Assembly (NCBI GenBank): GCA_964019425.1
Contig: OZ025793.1
Span: 1,240,001 to 1,304,000 of the forward strand
Length of the DNA stretch: 64,000 nucleotides
From: Flectonema sp. DT1601
Lineage: Eukaryota > Euglenozoa > Diplonemea > Diplonemida > Diplonemidae
Reading direction: 5' to 3'
Part shown: one piece after another, positions 32,886 to 42,538 of the stretch
Numbering within the stretch: the first letter of the stretch is position 1
Layout: the number at the start of each line of letters is the position of its first letter
The notes under the pieces: model-generated
The model's database searches: none
Told to the model about the DNA's origin: nothing
What the model saw: the letters and a program-made list of their open reading frames with translations, nothing else
Translations under genes and position numbers: made by a program

Positions 32886-33389
32886 TGTATTCAAGAAAAC
32901 TGTTTTTTTTTTTCTGGTTACACTCGTCTGTGCTACCAAACTCTTTGTTTTTGTTCTTTTCACTTCTATGTTTTGTCTTTCTTTAATACTTTCTTTTTAA
33001 CTTAAGTCTGACAAATTGGAAAACACGGGAAACATAGGTAGGCTCCGCCTGAGGACGTAAGAAGAGCGGCAACGGAAAAAATAAATGGTCACGCGTCCTT
33101 GAAATTGGATACATGAAGCTAATTCGGTTGCCATTCCTACCATCGATAAGGAAAACAAAGAGTCGAGCATATAACTAGAGCGGTGGTCAAAGACCACTTG
33201 AACAGCCCGAAGGCCTGCCCTCAAGAGAAATTTATAAGGAGAATAGGAGAAGAAGGAGACAGGAGTGTTGGATGAGACACTGCTACAACACCGAAGGTGA
33301 TGTGCAGTTACCCAACCAGGAGATGATTGATAATGATGAAAATACTAAAATAATAACAAATTGATATTGGCGACTACATGTCACCTACT

Positions 33390-36300
33390 TTACTTCCAAA
33401 GTCTAAGGTTAGATGTTTGTTCCATCCACCTTATGATCAACGCGAGTGATGGAAGCCACGCCAAAGTGAAGAGAGCTTCAAGGTTAGGAATTTCGTTGGC
33501 AATAATAAGTTCTCGATCGCGATCCCACTTGCCGGTCAGTGTTGAGAAGCCCAGGATTTTGAACCTGGCAGAGTCGAGTTTGGGAGATTGACATCCCTGC
33601 AGCAGGTGAACCTGTGAGGACGGTTCGCCACAAAATGGGCAGTCGATCGTCTTGCGCCAGTTCTGAATTAGCGGGTGACATCCTGTCCGGAAGTTCGCTA
33701 TCCGTATCTCGTCGGCTCTTTCCATCCCAGGAGGGTATTTAACGGAACGGCCTCTGATGAGGTGTTTGTAGCAGGTGTAACCACTCACGTTAAGCAGATC
33801 CTTTTTGATGCAGCGCTTCACATGTGATGATCGCGAGAAGTACGTGCCTTTGACTAGCACAGGTCGGATGTTCTTGTTGTGCGCTGCTTCCTTTGCAAGC
33901 GCGTCAACTTCATCGTGAAACTCGATTCCAATGTGCGAGGGGATGAATTGCAAATGCACTTTCATCTCACACATGCGCAGGTATTCCAGTATCTTGAGGG
34001 ACTCGGTATTCCTCTGTCTGCACCTTCCACCCAGCAGTTCATCCAGAAGGGATTTTGAGTCCGTGAATATCCTCACAGATTTCATTGAACGATCTTTGCT
34101 AAACACTGTTCTCAGATGTCTAGCCGCGTTCTTCAGAGCATGTTGTTCAGCCCTGTAGCTGCAGTCAGCTTGATAAAGCCTAGACGCGTAAGCAGATCGA
34201 AGGCCGCTACGTGACTTGGCAATATGAGCCGCACCGGCCGCGCCGGAAGCAGAGTAGGAGCCATCGCAGTTGATTACCATGTCGACAGGAGGCAACGTTC
34301 CAATGTACGACATGAACTTTTCTTTGTCCACCGCAGGGTTCGCGGACTTCGGAAATCCGCAGCTGTTGCTAATCCTAAGGTTCGTCGGAGATACCCAGGG
34401 TTCCATCGAGTCAGGCTGCACAAGGCACTGGCTTTCACGCTGACTATCAGTGCCAGGGATTAGGCCAGCCCAGTAGCTTTGTGTTGAGGCGAGTCTGTTT
34501 GTATTAGGTATCCAAGTCATGGCTTTATACCGGTAGTACGCAATTTTTGTCTGCTTTTCAATCTGACGTTTAAAAGGATACATGTCAGACTCCCACAACA
34601 GTAACTCTCTTGGCGTACACTTGCTGCATCCAGTAACCAGTCTGGCGACCTTCCTCAGTTCGAAGTCGATGCTGTCAACGCTGCTGCTTATCAGCCAACC
34701 AAAACTGTCAAGCGCATACGAGATTCTCGCGGTTACATAAAGGTTCTTAACCATGTTAAGAGTCTTGTAGTCCAGTTCGTACGGCTGGAGGCACTGCAGA
34801 AGTGATATCCCCCTCTTTAATTCTTCGTGAATCTTGCCTACTTGTTTGTGGAAGGTGAGCCTGTCGTCGATGTGAACCCCGAGGTATTTTACTGAGTCGA
34901 CTATCGGTAACAGAAAGGCAGTTTTGAATATTGTTCTCACAACCATAATGCTGTCCTCACGAACGACGTATTGCAGCATCAAGTTGTCGAGTTCTTCTTG
35001 TGTCTTGATTGGGATTCCTCCAATTTCAAGAATAGTTTCGCCACTTTGAAGCATGGGTCTGGGTGATTTGAGATTGATATGCTTCTCGATGTCACCATAG
35101 TCAAGTTTAAGCATGCGTTCCTCAACAGATCTAGAGAAAAGCAGTTCGCGATTACACGTATCGTTTAGTACTATGCCCTTCGAGCGAACATTCATCTTAA
35201 GCGCACAGGTTTTGGAGACTGATAAGGCCATGTCGTTTTCAAAACACCATTGATCCACTTTGTCGAGTACTAACTGAGCATTCGAAAGAGCTTCTTCCAT
35301 GTTTGATCCTGACACCACACATGCTGTGTCATCCGCATACAGAGCAGACGTCGTTGTTTCCTTCTCTAGTTCCAAAATCTTGCAGAGGTCATCAACGTAG
35401 ATAAGATAGAGAAGAGGACCCAGGATCGATCCCTGGGGAACCCCCTTAGCCAGAGTACGGAATTCGCTAAAGTAACCATTCGCTTCAACTCTAACCTTCC
35501 TGTTTGTAAGAAAGTCTGTGATCCATCTGATAATAACATTCGGAACACCCATCTTTACTAATTTTAATAAAAGTATCTTATGGTTGATCCTGTCAAACGC
35601 AGCAGTAAAGTCGAATGACAAGAACACTGATCTCTTTTCTTCCATGTGGCTCCTTACGATAGCATCTACTAGAACGGTGATCTGCTCGCAGGTATTTCTC
35701 CCCTTTCTGAATCCAGCCTGTAGTGGGCTGAGCGACGAATGTTTTGTGAGCCAGTGCATGAGTCGGTCATACACGAGCCTCTCCGCAAGTTTCCCAACAA
35801 CCGAGGTGAGCGTTATTGGTCTGAAACTCTTTAGTTCATTACGAGGTTTCCCTGCCTTGAACATGGGCTTGATTAGTCCCTGTTTCCATTGGTACGGTAC
35901 TTTTGAAGTCTTCCAGGAAGTGTTAATAATTCTCAAGAGGTATTCCACTGTTGCCGGAGTGAAGTTTTTGATCATCTCATTGTGAACTCCATCAGGTCCT
36001 GCAGCCTTGCGGGTCTTTAGGTTCTTAATCGCAGCTTTAATTTCAGCCATTGTGAAATCACAGCAAATATCTATTTCATTATCACCTTCTGAGAGTGCGG
36101 GGGCCTCTAGCGATAATATTTCCGATTTCGAGACAAACAGGTCCAAGAATGCTGATGGTAGATCGCAGTCAGAGATGTTGTTGACACTGATATCTTTACC
36201 GGCATCTTGCTGCAGTTCTTTGATCTTCTTAAACGCAAAGGCAAAGTTGTTACCCTTGTCAAGTTGATCACGTAGGTGGACACCCTTCGATTTGGTAGAA

Positions 36301-37301
36301 TCAGGGGTTGACGTCTTCCACTTTCGTCTCCGTTTCCCTTTGAAAAGGAGACGTCGACGAATGAATTTAGCCGCCACTTCATGCAGTATGTTGTTAAAGA
36401 GCTTGGCATTCGCAGTTGCATCAACGGAGAGTCTTGATTTTCTAATTCTCTTTTCGAGCATGGTCCCAAAGCAGTTCCAGTCCGTAGACTTGAAGTCCCA
36501 TACAACGCGTTTCTTCGAACCTATCGTGGCCCGTGCAAGTTGGCACATGGGATCCAGTACGGTGTAGAGAGGTCGATGATCTGACCCATGTTTATTATCT
36601 TCTTCAATTGCACTAAATTCTTCAAGAACCATCGAGTTTGAAAAGAATACTACATCTGGCGAGGTACCACCCCCCGGGACGTCAGGAAAAGGCCTTGTGA
36701 TTGACCCCATCTTGTTAGCAACCAGTAGATCATTTTGAGCTGCCCATGCATGTAGAGTTGAACCTGCTCTCGTCGATTTAAGTGACCACACCGGATGATG
36801 GGCATTAAAGTCACCCGCGACGATTGCTTTCGTTGAGACTGGAAGATCTGACTCTCTGATCATGCATCCCGGGGGAGCATAAACATTGATGATGTCAATC
36901 TTTCCACCTATGTTGACCTTCACGACCTCGACATCATTTAAGTGTGGCGGAAGCTCCATGTTCAAACGCTGCTGAGTGTGGCATTTTTTCACCATAGAAA
37001 TAACCCCTCCACCTCGTGTTGCCCTATCATTCCGATAGGTGAAATAGTCCGTGTGCGAAATTACATCATTCGTCCAAGTCTCCTGTAGGCACAGTACGTC
37101 AGGCGCATAGGCATTAAGCAGCTTGTGAATATAAGCGCCTTTGTTCCCCATCGATCGACAGTTCCAGCTCAGTAGAGATATGAGAGAGTTGTCAGGGCCA
37201 GGGTTGCGTTCGACGTCGCCTGCCTTTAGCAGCAGTTCACGAGCCGTATCCTTTTCCACAAGTGAGTTGGTCGGACTGAGTTCATCCTCATCGTCATCTA
37301 G
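33390..37301 (-). CDS. LINE-A copy 1 ORF2: 2A motif, endonuclease, reverse transcriptase, RNase H
   Basis: The frame is continuous with ORF1 and begins right after its stop; there is no ATG until 37,151, past the 2A motif. It encodes an acidic linker (LDDDEDEL), the 2A motif GDVERNPGP, an apurinic-type endonuclease (LLSWNCRSMGNKGAY, CLQETW, AGDFNAHHPVW, SDHRPL), a reverse transcriptase (FRPITLTSVVGKLAERLVYD, GVPQGSILGPLLY, YADDTACVV near 35,330), an RNase H (INCDGSYSASGAAGAAH, YRAEQHAL, IFTDSKSLLDEL, PSHIGIEFHDEVDALAKEA) and a C-terminal Cys/His knuckle (CPFCGE ... HLLQGC). An extra segment just before VKYLGVHID contains a PDZ-like stretch (GETILEIGGIPIKTQEELDN). About 1,300 residues, no internal stop. 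Confidence 0.93.
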   Translation of the reverse strand, partial: LDDDEDELSPTNSLVEKDTARELLLKAGDVERNPGPDNSLISLLSWNCRSMGNKGAYIHKLLNAYAPDVLCLQETWTNDVISHTDYFTYRNDRATRGGGVISMVKKCHTQQRLNMELPPHLNDVEVVKVNIGGKIDIINVYAPPGCMIRESDLPVSTKAIVAGDFNAHHPVWSLKSTRAGSTLHAWAAQNDLLVANKMGSITRPFPDVPGGGTSPDVVFFSNSMVLEEFSAIEEDNKHGSDHRPLYTVLDPMCQLARATIGSKKRVVWDFKSTDWNCFGTMLEKRIRKSRLSVDATANAKLFNNILHEVAAKFIRRRLLFKGKRRRKWKTSTPDSTKSKGVHLRDQLDKGNNFAFAFKKIKELQQDAGKDISVNNISDCDLPSAFLDLFVSKSEILSLEAPALSEGDNEIDICCDFTMAEIKAAIKNLKTRKAAGPDGVHNEMIKNFTPATVEYLLRIINTSWKTSKVPYQWKQGLIKPMFKAGKPRNELKSFRPITLTSVVGKLAERLVYDRLMHWLTKHSSLSPLQAGFRKGRNTCEQITVLVDAIVRSHMEEKRSVFLSFDFTAAFDRINHKILLLKLVKMGVPNVIIRWITDFLTNRKVRVEANGYFSEFRTLAKGVPQGSILGPLLYLIYVDDLCKILELEKETTTSALYADDTACVVSGSNMEEALSNAQLVLDKVDQWCFENDMALSVSKTCALKMNVRSKGIVLNDTCNRELLFSRSVEERMLKLDYGDIEKHINLKSPRPMLQSGETILEIGGIPIKTQEELDNLMLQYVVREDSIMVVRTIFKTAFLLPIVDSVKYLGVHIDDRLTFHKQVGKIHEELKRGISLLQCLQPYELDYKTLNMVKNLYVTARISYALDSFGWLISSSVDSIDFELRKVARLVTGCSKCTPRELLLWESDMYPFKRQIEKQTKIAYYRYKAMTWIPNTNRLASTQSYWAGLIPGTDSQRESQCLVQPDSMEPWVSPTNLRISNSCGFPKSANPAVDKEKFMSYIGTLPPVDMVINCDGSYSASGAAGAAHIAKSRSGLRSAYASRLYQADCSYRAEQHALKNAARHLRTVFSKDRSMKSVRIFTDSKSLLDELLGGRCRQRNTESLKILEYLRMCEMKVHLQFIPSHIGIEFHDEVDALAKEAAHNKNIRPVLVKGTYFSRSSHVKRCIKKDLLNVSGYTCYKHLIRGRSVKYPPGMERADEIRIANFRTGCHPLIQNWRKTIDCPFCGEPSSQVHLLQGCQSPKLDSARFKILGFSTLTGKWDRDRELIIANEIPNLEALFTLAWLPSLALIIRWMEQTSNLRLWK

Positions 37302-37304
37302 TCA
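37194..37304 (-). promoter_or_regulatory. LINE-A readthrough-type stop plus 2A ribosome-skipping motif (copy 1)
   Basis: On the minus strand the stop TGA (37,304-37,302) is followed by CTAG, the context best known for stop-codon readthrough. Thirty-six codons from that stop, all in frame, end at the last proline of GDVERNPGP (codons 37,220-37,194). This matches the 2A consensus D[VI]ExNPGP with the usual Leu-rich lead (RELLLKAG). Translation would skip the bond before the last Pro, releasing the endonuclease-RT protein with N-terminal PDNSLISLLSW. Confidence 0.8.
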
Positions 37305-38960
37305 GTTGAGATCAAAGTCCGAATCGTTACTTTCCATTTCTACGTCACGGTTTTTATCACTATCCTGCTTAGCAGCAGATTCGGTGGGCGGTGTTGTTGT
37401 TTGTGCTGTTGCTGGTGCTGGCGTTGGTGTTGGTGCTGATGGTGCTGGCGCTGGTGTTGGTGCTGATGTCGGCTGCTGAGTTGGCTGTTGTGGTTGAGGA
37501 GTTGTTTTTTGTCTCTTCAGGGTTCCCGTTAGTTTTTGAGCCGCGTCGCCTGGGTTGTAGGTTGGGCCTAGCGGTTTTCTGTCAGTTCGTTTAACTTCTT
37601 TGTTTATCACAAGGTATTCATTAGTACCTATGCTTATGAAGTTGGGCGGTTGAGATTTCGCAATTGCAACAATTGTAGTACTCCCTCCTTTATGGAAAGA
37701 AGCAACAACTGTGTGTTCCCAGTTGTGTGAGGACTTCAAGAAGTCGCTGATCTGCGCTGTCGAGTACTTACGAATCGCCATCGAATTTATAACAAACCTG
37801 TCGCCCGAGGGCAGTGCAGGCTTGATTGCCGCGTTGAGCTTAATGCTGACCCTGATATTACAGTCAGGGTGGACTCGGAGTCCAAAACAGCTTTTAAACC
37901 TGCACATGTAGAATTTTCCTTTGAATTCATCAAGTGCAGAAGTCTTGGACTTCGCTGCCAGGAAGCCAAGGTCGTTTTTGAATTGCAACGTTGGCCAAAC
38001 GTCACTTCCGTTCGACCAACTCGGGTTTCTGAAAAAGACATTCTTGGGTTTGTCAGTTTCGGGTTCGCTGTTGTTGTATTCCAGAACCTCGTGTACTTGG
38101 TTTCTGGGGACTCTGAAAGCCATCGAGGTGTGGGACTCGTTCTTTCTGTAGCTAAAGGGGTCCGCCTTTATCTTCAATTTCTTTAGAATATCGGTCGTTT
38201 TGACGGTCAATTCTTTCTCAGCTGATTTACCCCAGTCTTGGATGAATAGAACTGGGTTGGGAGTTGGAATCTGGTGGCTAGTTGCTGCTTTAGAAAAGTC
38301 GTCACCAAATACGTGCGTGTAAAATACGCGCCTGATCTCGCAGACGCCACCCTTTTTTATCACCGGTAATGCTACTGGAACGGTGCTCTTTGTGAGCGGG
38401 ATTTTGCTGATAGCAGCCCAACGGCCGCTCTTCTTTGTTTGGCGGAGTGCTTCTAAGTCTAGCTTCGAACGAACTAAAACAAGACCAGAGGTAAGGTTGT
38501 TTGTAGCATTAGCTGCTACGTCGTAACTGATGGTGGCCACAGCGCCTGCCCACGCACCGTGAATGTGCCACTCCGGGTAGCTTGCTTTTGCCTTTCCCTT
38601 CGTGGTTTGATTGTCCTTCATTGCTGTCGGTATCGGCAATGAGAACGGCTTCGTACTCGTTTGTTGATTAGAAGCTGTAGATGCTCCTGTAGTTGGTTGG
38701 TTGACACCTGTAGTTGAGGGTGTCGTCGCTTCTGCTGCCGTCGTCGCGGTCGCTTCCGTCCCACCACTCCCATCGAGTGTGTCCGGTGTCCTCCTCTTCA
38801 TCTCCGGGTTCCCACCTTCTGACCCAGCTACGAATTGAACGATCTCCATTAGGAGATTTGCCACCCTTCTTTCCTTCTCTTGCTCCGGGATCCCGTCTTC
38901 TCCCACTATCTTCAGGAGGTTTATTGCCTCCGATACCAACCTCTTCAGGTTGTCTCTCAT
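37302..38960 (-). CDS. LINE-A copy 1 ORF1 protein
   Basis: 552 residues from the ATG at 38,960 (an open stretch lies before it without ATG) to TGA at 37,304-37,302. The N-terminal 50 residues are helical (MRDNLKRLVSEAINLLKI, EKERRVANLLMEIVQFV). A Thr/Ala/Gln-rich linker, a globular middle (residues about 135-455, e.g. KNVFFRNPSWSNGSDVWPTL, NSMAIRKYSTAQISDFL) and a Pro/Thr/Ala-rich, acidic C-terminus ending DFDLN follow. No CCHC knuckles are seen; LINE ORF1 proteins usually bind RNA and I infer the same. The stop sits in the context UGA-CUA-G, and the frame stays open beyond it into ORF2, so an ORF1-ORF2 readthrough product is plausible. Confidence 0.85.
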   Translation of the reverse strand: MRDNLKRLVSEAINLLKIVGEDGIPEQEKERRVANLLMEIVQFVAGSEGGNPEMKRRTPDTLDGSGGTEATATTAAEATTPSTTGVNQPTTGASTASNQQTSTKPFSLPIPTAMKDNQTTKGKAKASYPEWHIHGAWAGAVATISYDVAANATNNLTSGLVLVRSKLDLEALRQTKKSGRWAAISKIPLTKSTVPVALPVIKKGGVCEIRRVFYTHVFGDDFSKAATSHQIPTPNPVLFIQDWGKSAEKELTVKTTDILKKLKIKADPFSYRKNESHTSMAFRVPRNQVHEVLEYNNSEPETDKPKNVFFRNPSWSNGSDVWPTLQFKNDLGFLAAKSKTSALDEFKGKFYMCRFKSCFGLRVHPDCNIRVSIKLNAAIKPALPSGDRFVINSMAIRKYSTAQISDFLKSSHNWEHTVVASFHKGGSTTIVAIAKSQPPNFISIGTNEYLVINKEVKRTDRKPLGPTYNPGDAAQKLTGTLKRQKTTPQPQQPTQQPTSAPTPAPAPSAPTPTPAPATAQTTTPPTESAAKQDSDKNRDVEMESNDSDFDLN

Positions 38961-39029
38961 AATTGCTTTTTCCTGTGAAACGTACCCACTGATTCTTACC
39001 AATATTAGGTTGCGAAATCAATAAAGTAC

Positions 39030-41754
39030 AGAAAACTGACGGTATTGGTTTCAACCAAACTTCTTATCGGAAAACGCGTTCTTGCCGGGAAAACATCCTA
39101 TATGTTACGGACAGACTTAGATTTCTTAAACACCAAAAAAAGTCAGCGGCCCTTGTTCTTCTTGATATCGAAAAAGCTTTTGATAGTGTGAACCATGATC
39201 TTCTCCTTCAAAGGATGGTAGATCTTGGAATACCAAAACATTTTATAGCCTGGATTCAGGCCTTTCTTAAAAAACGAAGAGCAGCGGTTGTTGTTAATAA
39301 TGAAAAAGGTTCTTACCACAATGTTTATTCTGGCGTTCCACAAGGAACAGTTTTGTCGGCTCTACTTTTTACTCTGTATATTGAAAAAGTCGCAGAAAGA
39401 CTAGATATTACGGTTGCTAAGTATGCGGATGATATTGCTTTTGTAGTTGATGATGAAGGGAAAGGTTTTACTTATCATTTGGCAAAAACGAAATATTTCT
39501 TTAATGAGATTGAAAAGGATCTAAACGAATTAAAATTAAAAGTAAGTTATGAGCCTGACAAAACAAAACTTGTGTATTATCCCTACTCCCCAAATTCCCC
39601 ACTACAAACACCTTTCACTTTTACTTCAAATTTAACAAAAAATATTGTTCCATGTGTTGATAGCGCCAAGCTTCTTGGGGTGATCCTTGATAACAAGCTC
39701 GATTGGAAACAGCATATCTCGTATATTTGTAGAAGAGTTAATCTTCGCTTAAGGTATCTGAAGCTTGTCGCATCAAAAGCATGGGGACAGTGTACTGCAA
39801 CTTTGCGTGAGGTGTATGATTTGTATATTCGACCTGTCATAACAAACTCGTGTGAAGCTTTTTATCCTGAAGTTAGGTATAAAAAGATTCACATGGACAG
39901 GCTTCTCTCTTTACACCTTAGGGGTGCGTGCTATGTCTTAGGTGCCTTACCACCAACAAGGGAAACAAGAGATAAGATCTTTTTTGAGGCACAACAACAA
40001 AGTATCAACACCCATTTGAGACTTGAAACTGGTAGATGGTTCGCCAAAATGGCGCGAATCACGTCCCCTTTATTAAATGTCTTTATTCCACCTGAAAGAA
40101 TATCCTCAACACCCATTGATTCTTTTACTCGTTTAGGAATGAATGTTCTGAAAGAACACAACCTTCTATCACTCAGTTTTGAGAAATATCCCATTTACGT
40201 TCATCCTCCATGGAGTTTTTCAAATGATTTCAATGTTTTTAAACCAGAAATGCATGTTAGAAAAAAAAAAGACAAAAAGAAAAATAAAAAAGCCTGTGAA
40301 GCTGTTCTTAATGAAATAAGGAAAGATTATGAACCAGTCTTAGAGGTATATACCGATGGTGCCGTTGTTGAAGAACGCGGTGCTGCGGGTGTGTACATCA
40401 TAGACAGCGAAGGAAATGAATTTCTCACAAACAAAAGTGAAGCAGGAATAATCTGCACCTCTTTTAGGGCTGAAATGATGGCGATCAAAAACGCTTTTGT
40501 TTTACTTTTTAAGGAATTTGAACCGCCGGAAAATGCGTCAGTTTTATTTGTGTCAGACTCCTCCAGTGCCTTGATGGAACTGGAAAAAGGGGGAACAAAA
40601 CAGAAAACGAGACTAGGAAGCCGCATCTGGCAGTTTATTGAATTTTTCAACAATAAATTCAAAACAAAGTTTATTTTCCAGCATGTCTTTTCTCACTGTG
40701 GTATTGTCGGAAACGAAGAAGCAGACAAACTAGCCCAAAACATTTCATTAAAAAAAGATGAAGAAACCCTTTTAAAACAAAAAAAAGTTCCCATAGACTA
40801 CAGCACCCATGTAGCTAAACTAAAACACAGAATAAAAGAAAAATTTGACCCCCGTCCTTTCCCATCTGAAACTGAAAGAGCGGAAGAAATTCTGATTTCA
40901 CAACTCAGAATTGGCGACTGTAAACAAACACAAGGGAAATGTCCTAGGTGCAGAGAAAAAGACTCTGTAGAGCACCTGTTAGCAAAATGCTCAAAGTACA
41001 GAAAAGAGAGGAGGATGTATCTCCAGAAAGACTCTCTAACACAAGAAGAGTTAAAGGATTGTCTTTCCACTGTACAAGGACTAGAGAATGTTTTTCTTTT
41101 TATGTCATCTGCAAGAAGATATGTTTTTCCAGAAAAAGAAAAGAAAAAAGAAAATTTGAGTCAGGAAACAAAGAAAGAAAATGAAGAAAACGTTATCCTT
41201 CAACCCACACTTTTCAATACTGTGATTCAAAACTCACAACTGACTTGATTTCTCAAGCTTCCAAATTAACCAAAGTAGCACCTACACCATGGGGATGGTC
41301 TGATTGTTGATTGACTGATGGGCCGATATAGATTGGACACAGATCGAGAGTTTTTGAGAGATCTTAGATGAAAGTCCGCACCTTTCAGGCCATCCCCAAA
41401 AAGCACATAGCAGCTACAGCTATGTCAATTCAAATTGCGACGAGCTGCAACTTCGACATGAAGTTTTTCGTTATTGTTCTTACCTTCTCCACATATTTAC
41501 ATATGTGATAAGTATAAGTCATATCTTACGATTGACAATTCCTCCCCATAAATAAATTTCTTTTTATTATTTTATTTTACACCTGCCTTACTAACTTGGG
41601 GAGAAAGAAAGGAAGAACAATGGGCCTCTTATGAGGTGGGCAATTGCCCTGGACCCACATTAAATGTACGCGTGTTTTGCGTCAGCCCGTTGCTGTAGAA
41701 AAAGAAGAGACAGTTTCAGGTAGTAATGAAAAAAAAAAAAAAAAAAAAAAAAAA
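39030..41754 (+). mobile_element. LINE-B copy 1, 5'-truncated non-LTR retrotransposon
   Basis: It starts within the reverse transcriptase (first bases GAAAACTGACGG, interrupted by the LINE-A copy 1 insertion) and ends with a 3' UTR of about 480 bases and 27 A at 41,729-41,755. ATTCAA occurs at 32,889-32,894 and at 41,755-41,760, the likely target duplication across the whole nested unit. The 2 kb shared with copy 2 (51,246-53,233) differs at only a handful of bases, so insertion was recent. Truncation from the 5' end is normal for LINEs. Confidence 0.88.
39039..41248 (+). CDS. LINE-B copy 1 ORF2, C-terminal part (reverse transcriptase, RNase H, Cys knuckle)
   Basis: Open from the truncation point to TGA at 41,246-41,248; the coding start is lost. 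It holds the later RT motifs (LLDIEKAFDSVNHDLLL, GVPQGTVLSALLF, AKYADDIAFVV, VDSAKLLGVILDNKLDW), an RNase H (EVYTDGAVVEERGAAG, SFRAEMMAIKNAF, SDSSSALMEL, HCGIVGNEEADKLAQN), and CPRCREKDSVEHLLAKC, then a Lys/Glu-rich tail. No internal stop, so this copy preserves the authentic C-terminus that copy 2 lacks. Confidence 0.9.
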
Positions 41755-41810
41755 ATTCAAAAAAAGGTTTTATTTATTACTGATCCTTCGCTTTATATTA
41801 ACTGTGTCTT

Positions 41811-41939
41811 GAGATTCCTATCCGGGGAAGTCCTCCAACGGACTCAGGACAGTTGCGCTTGTTTTTACTTATTTACTTTATCAAAAAATAAGAAGGGCAA
41901 GAATGCTCAGAATGAAGAAAAATAAAGTGGAAAGACAGG
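41811..41939. repeat. Interspersed repeat R2, copy 1
   Basis: About 130 bases shared with 54,219-54,333, including TCCTATCCGGGGAAGTCC, CTCCAACGGACTCA, TGCTCAGAA and GAAAGACAGG. It contains short hairpins (GTCC...GGAC). It may be a small non-autonomous element or a structured RNA; no Pol III boxes are obvious. Confidence 0.65.
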
Positions 41940-42538
41940 GGGGATGTGACTAAATAAATAAATAAAAAAAAAGGTTTTTTTTCTTTCTTTTTTTTTCTTT
42001 TTTCGGGAAGATAAAATGGAAACTACTTTCTTTGTCCTTTCTCATTATACATATTTTTTTTGGTTACACTCGTCTGTGCTACCAAACTCTTTGTTTTTGT
42101 TCTTTTCACTTCTATGTTTTGTCTTTCTTTTATACTTTCTTTTGGCTTAAGTCTGACAAATTGGAAAACACGGGAAACATAGGTAGGCTCCGCCTGAGGA
42201 CGTAAGAAGAGCGGCAACGGAAAAATAAGTGGTCACGCGTCCTTGAAATTGGACACATGAAGCTAATTCGGTTACCATTCCTACCATCGATAAGGAAAAA
42301 ACAAAGAATCGAGCATATAACTAGAGCGGTGGTCAAAGACCACTTGAACAGCCCGAAGGCCTGCCCTCAAGAGAAATTTATAAGGAGAATAGGAGAAGAA
42401 GGAGACAGGAGTGTTGGAAGAGACACTGCGACAACACCGAAGGTGGTGTGCAGTTACCCAACCAGGAGATGATTGATAATGATGAAAATACTAAAAAAAT
42501 AATAACAAATTGATATTGGCGACTACATGTCACCTACT

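Larger units (their letters stand above)
32903..39029 (-). mobile_element. LINE-A copy 1, apparently full-length non-LTR retrotransposon
   Basis: This 6.1-kb element runs on the minus strand with about 70 bases of 5' leader, ORF1 (38,960-37,302), ORF2 (to 33,390), a 3' UTR of about 480 bases and an A tail at its low-coordinate end. A 9-base target duplication (AGAAAACTG) occurs at 32,894-32,902 and 39,030-39,038. The host site is LINE-B sequence, so LINE-A copy 1 is nested inside LINE-B copy 1. ORF2 has endonuclease, reverse transcriptase and RNase H domains, as in the I, R1, Ingi and Tad-type LINE groups. The absence of integrase and LTRs rules out an LTR element. Both ORFs are intact, so it is young. 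Confidence 0.9.

Noticed and set aside
35518-36567. Plus-strand frames of 86-155 codons inside LINE-A (repeated at 44,667-45,692)
   Set aside because: They are antisense to the conserved RT/endonuclease frame and appear in both copies only because the copies are homologous.
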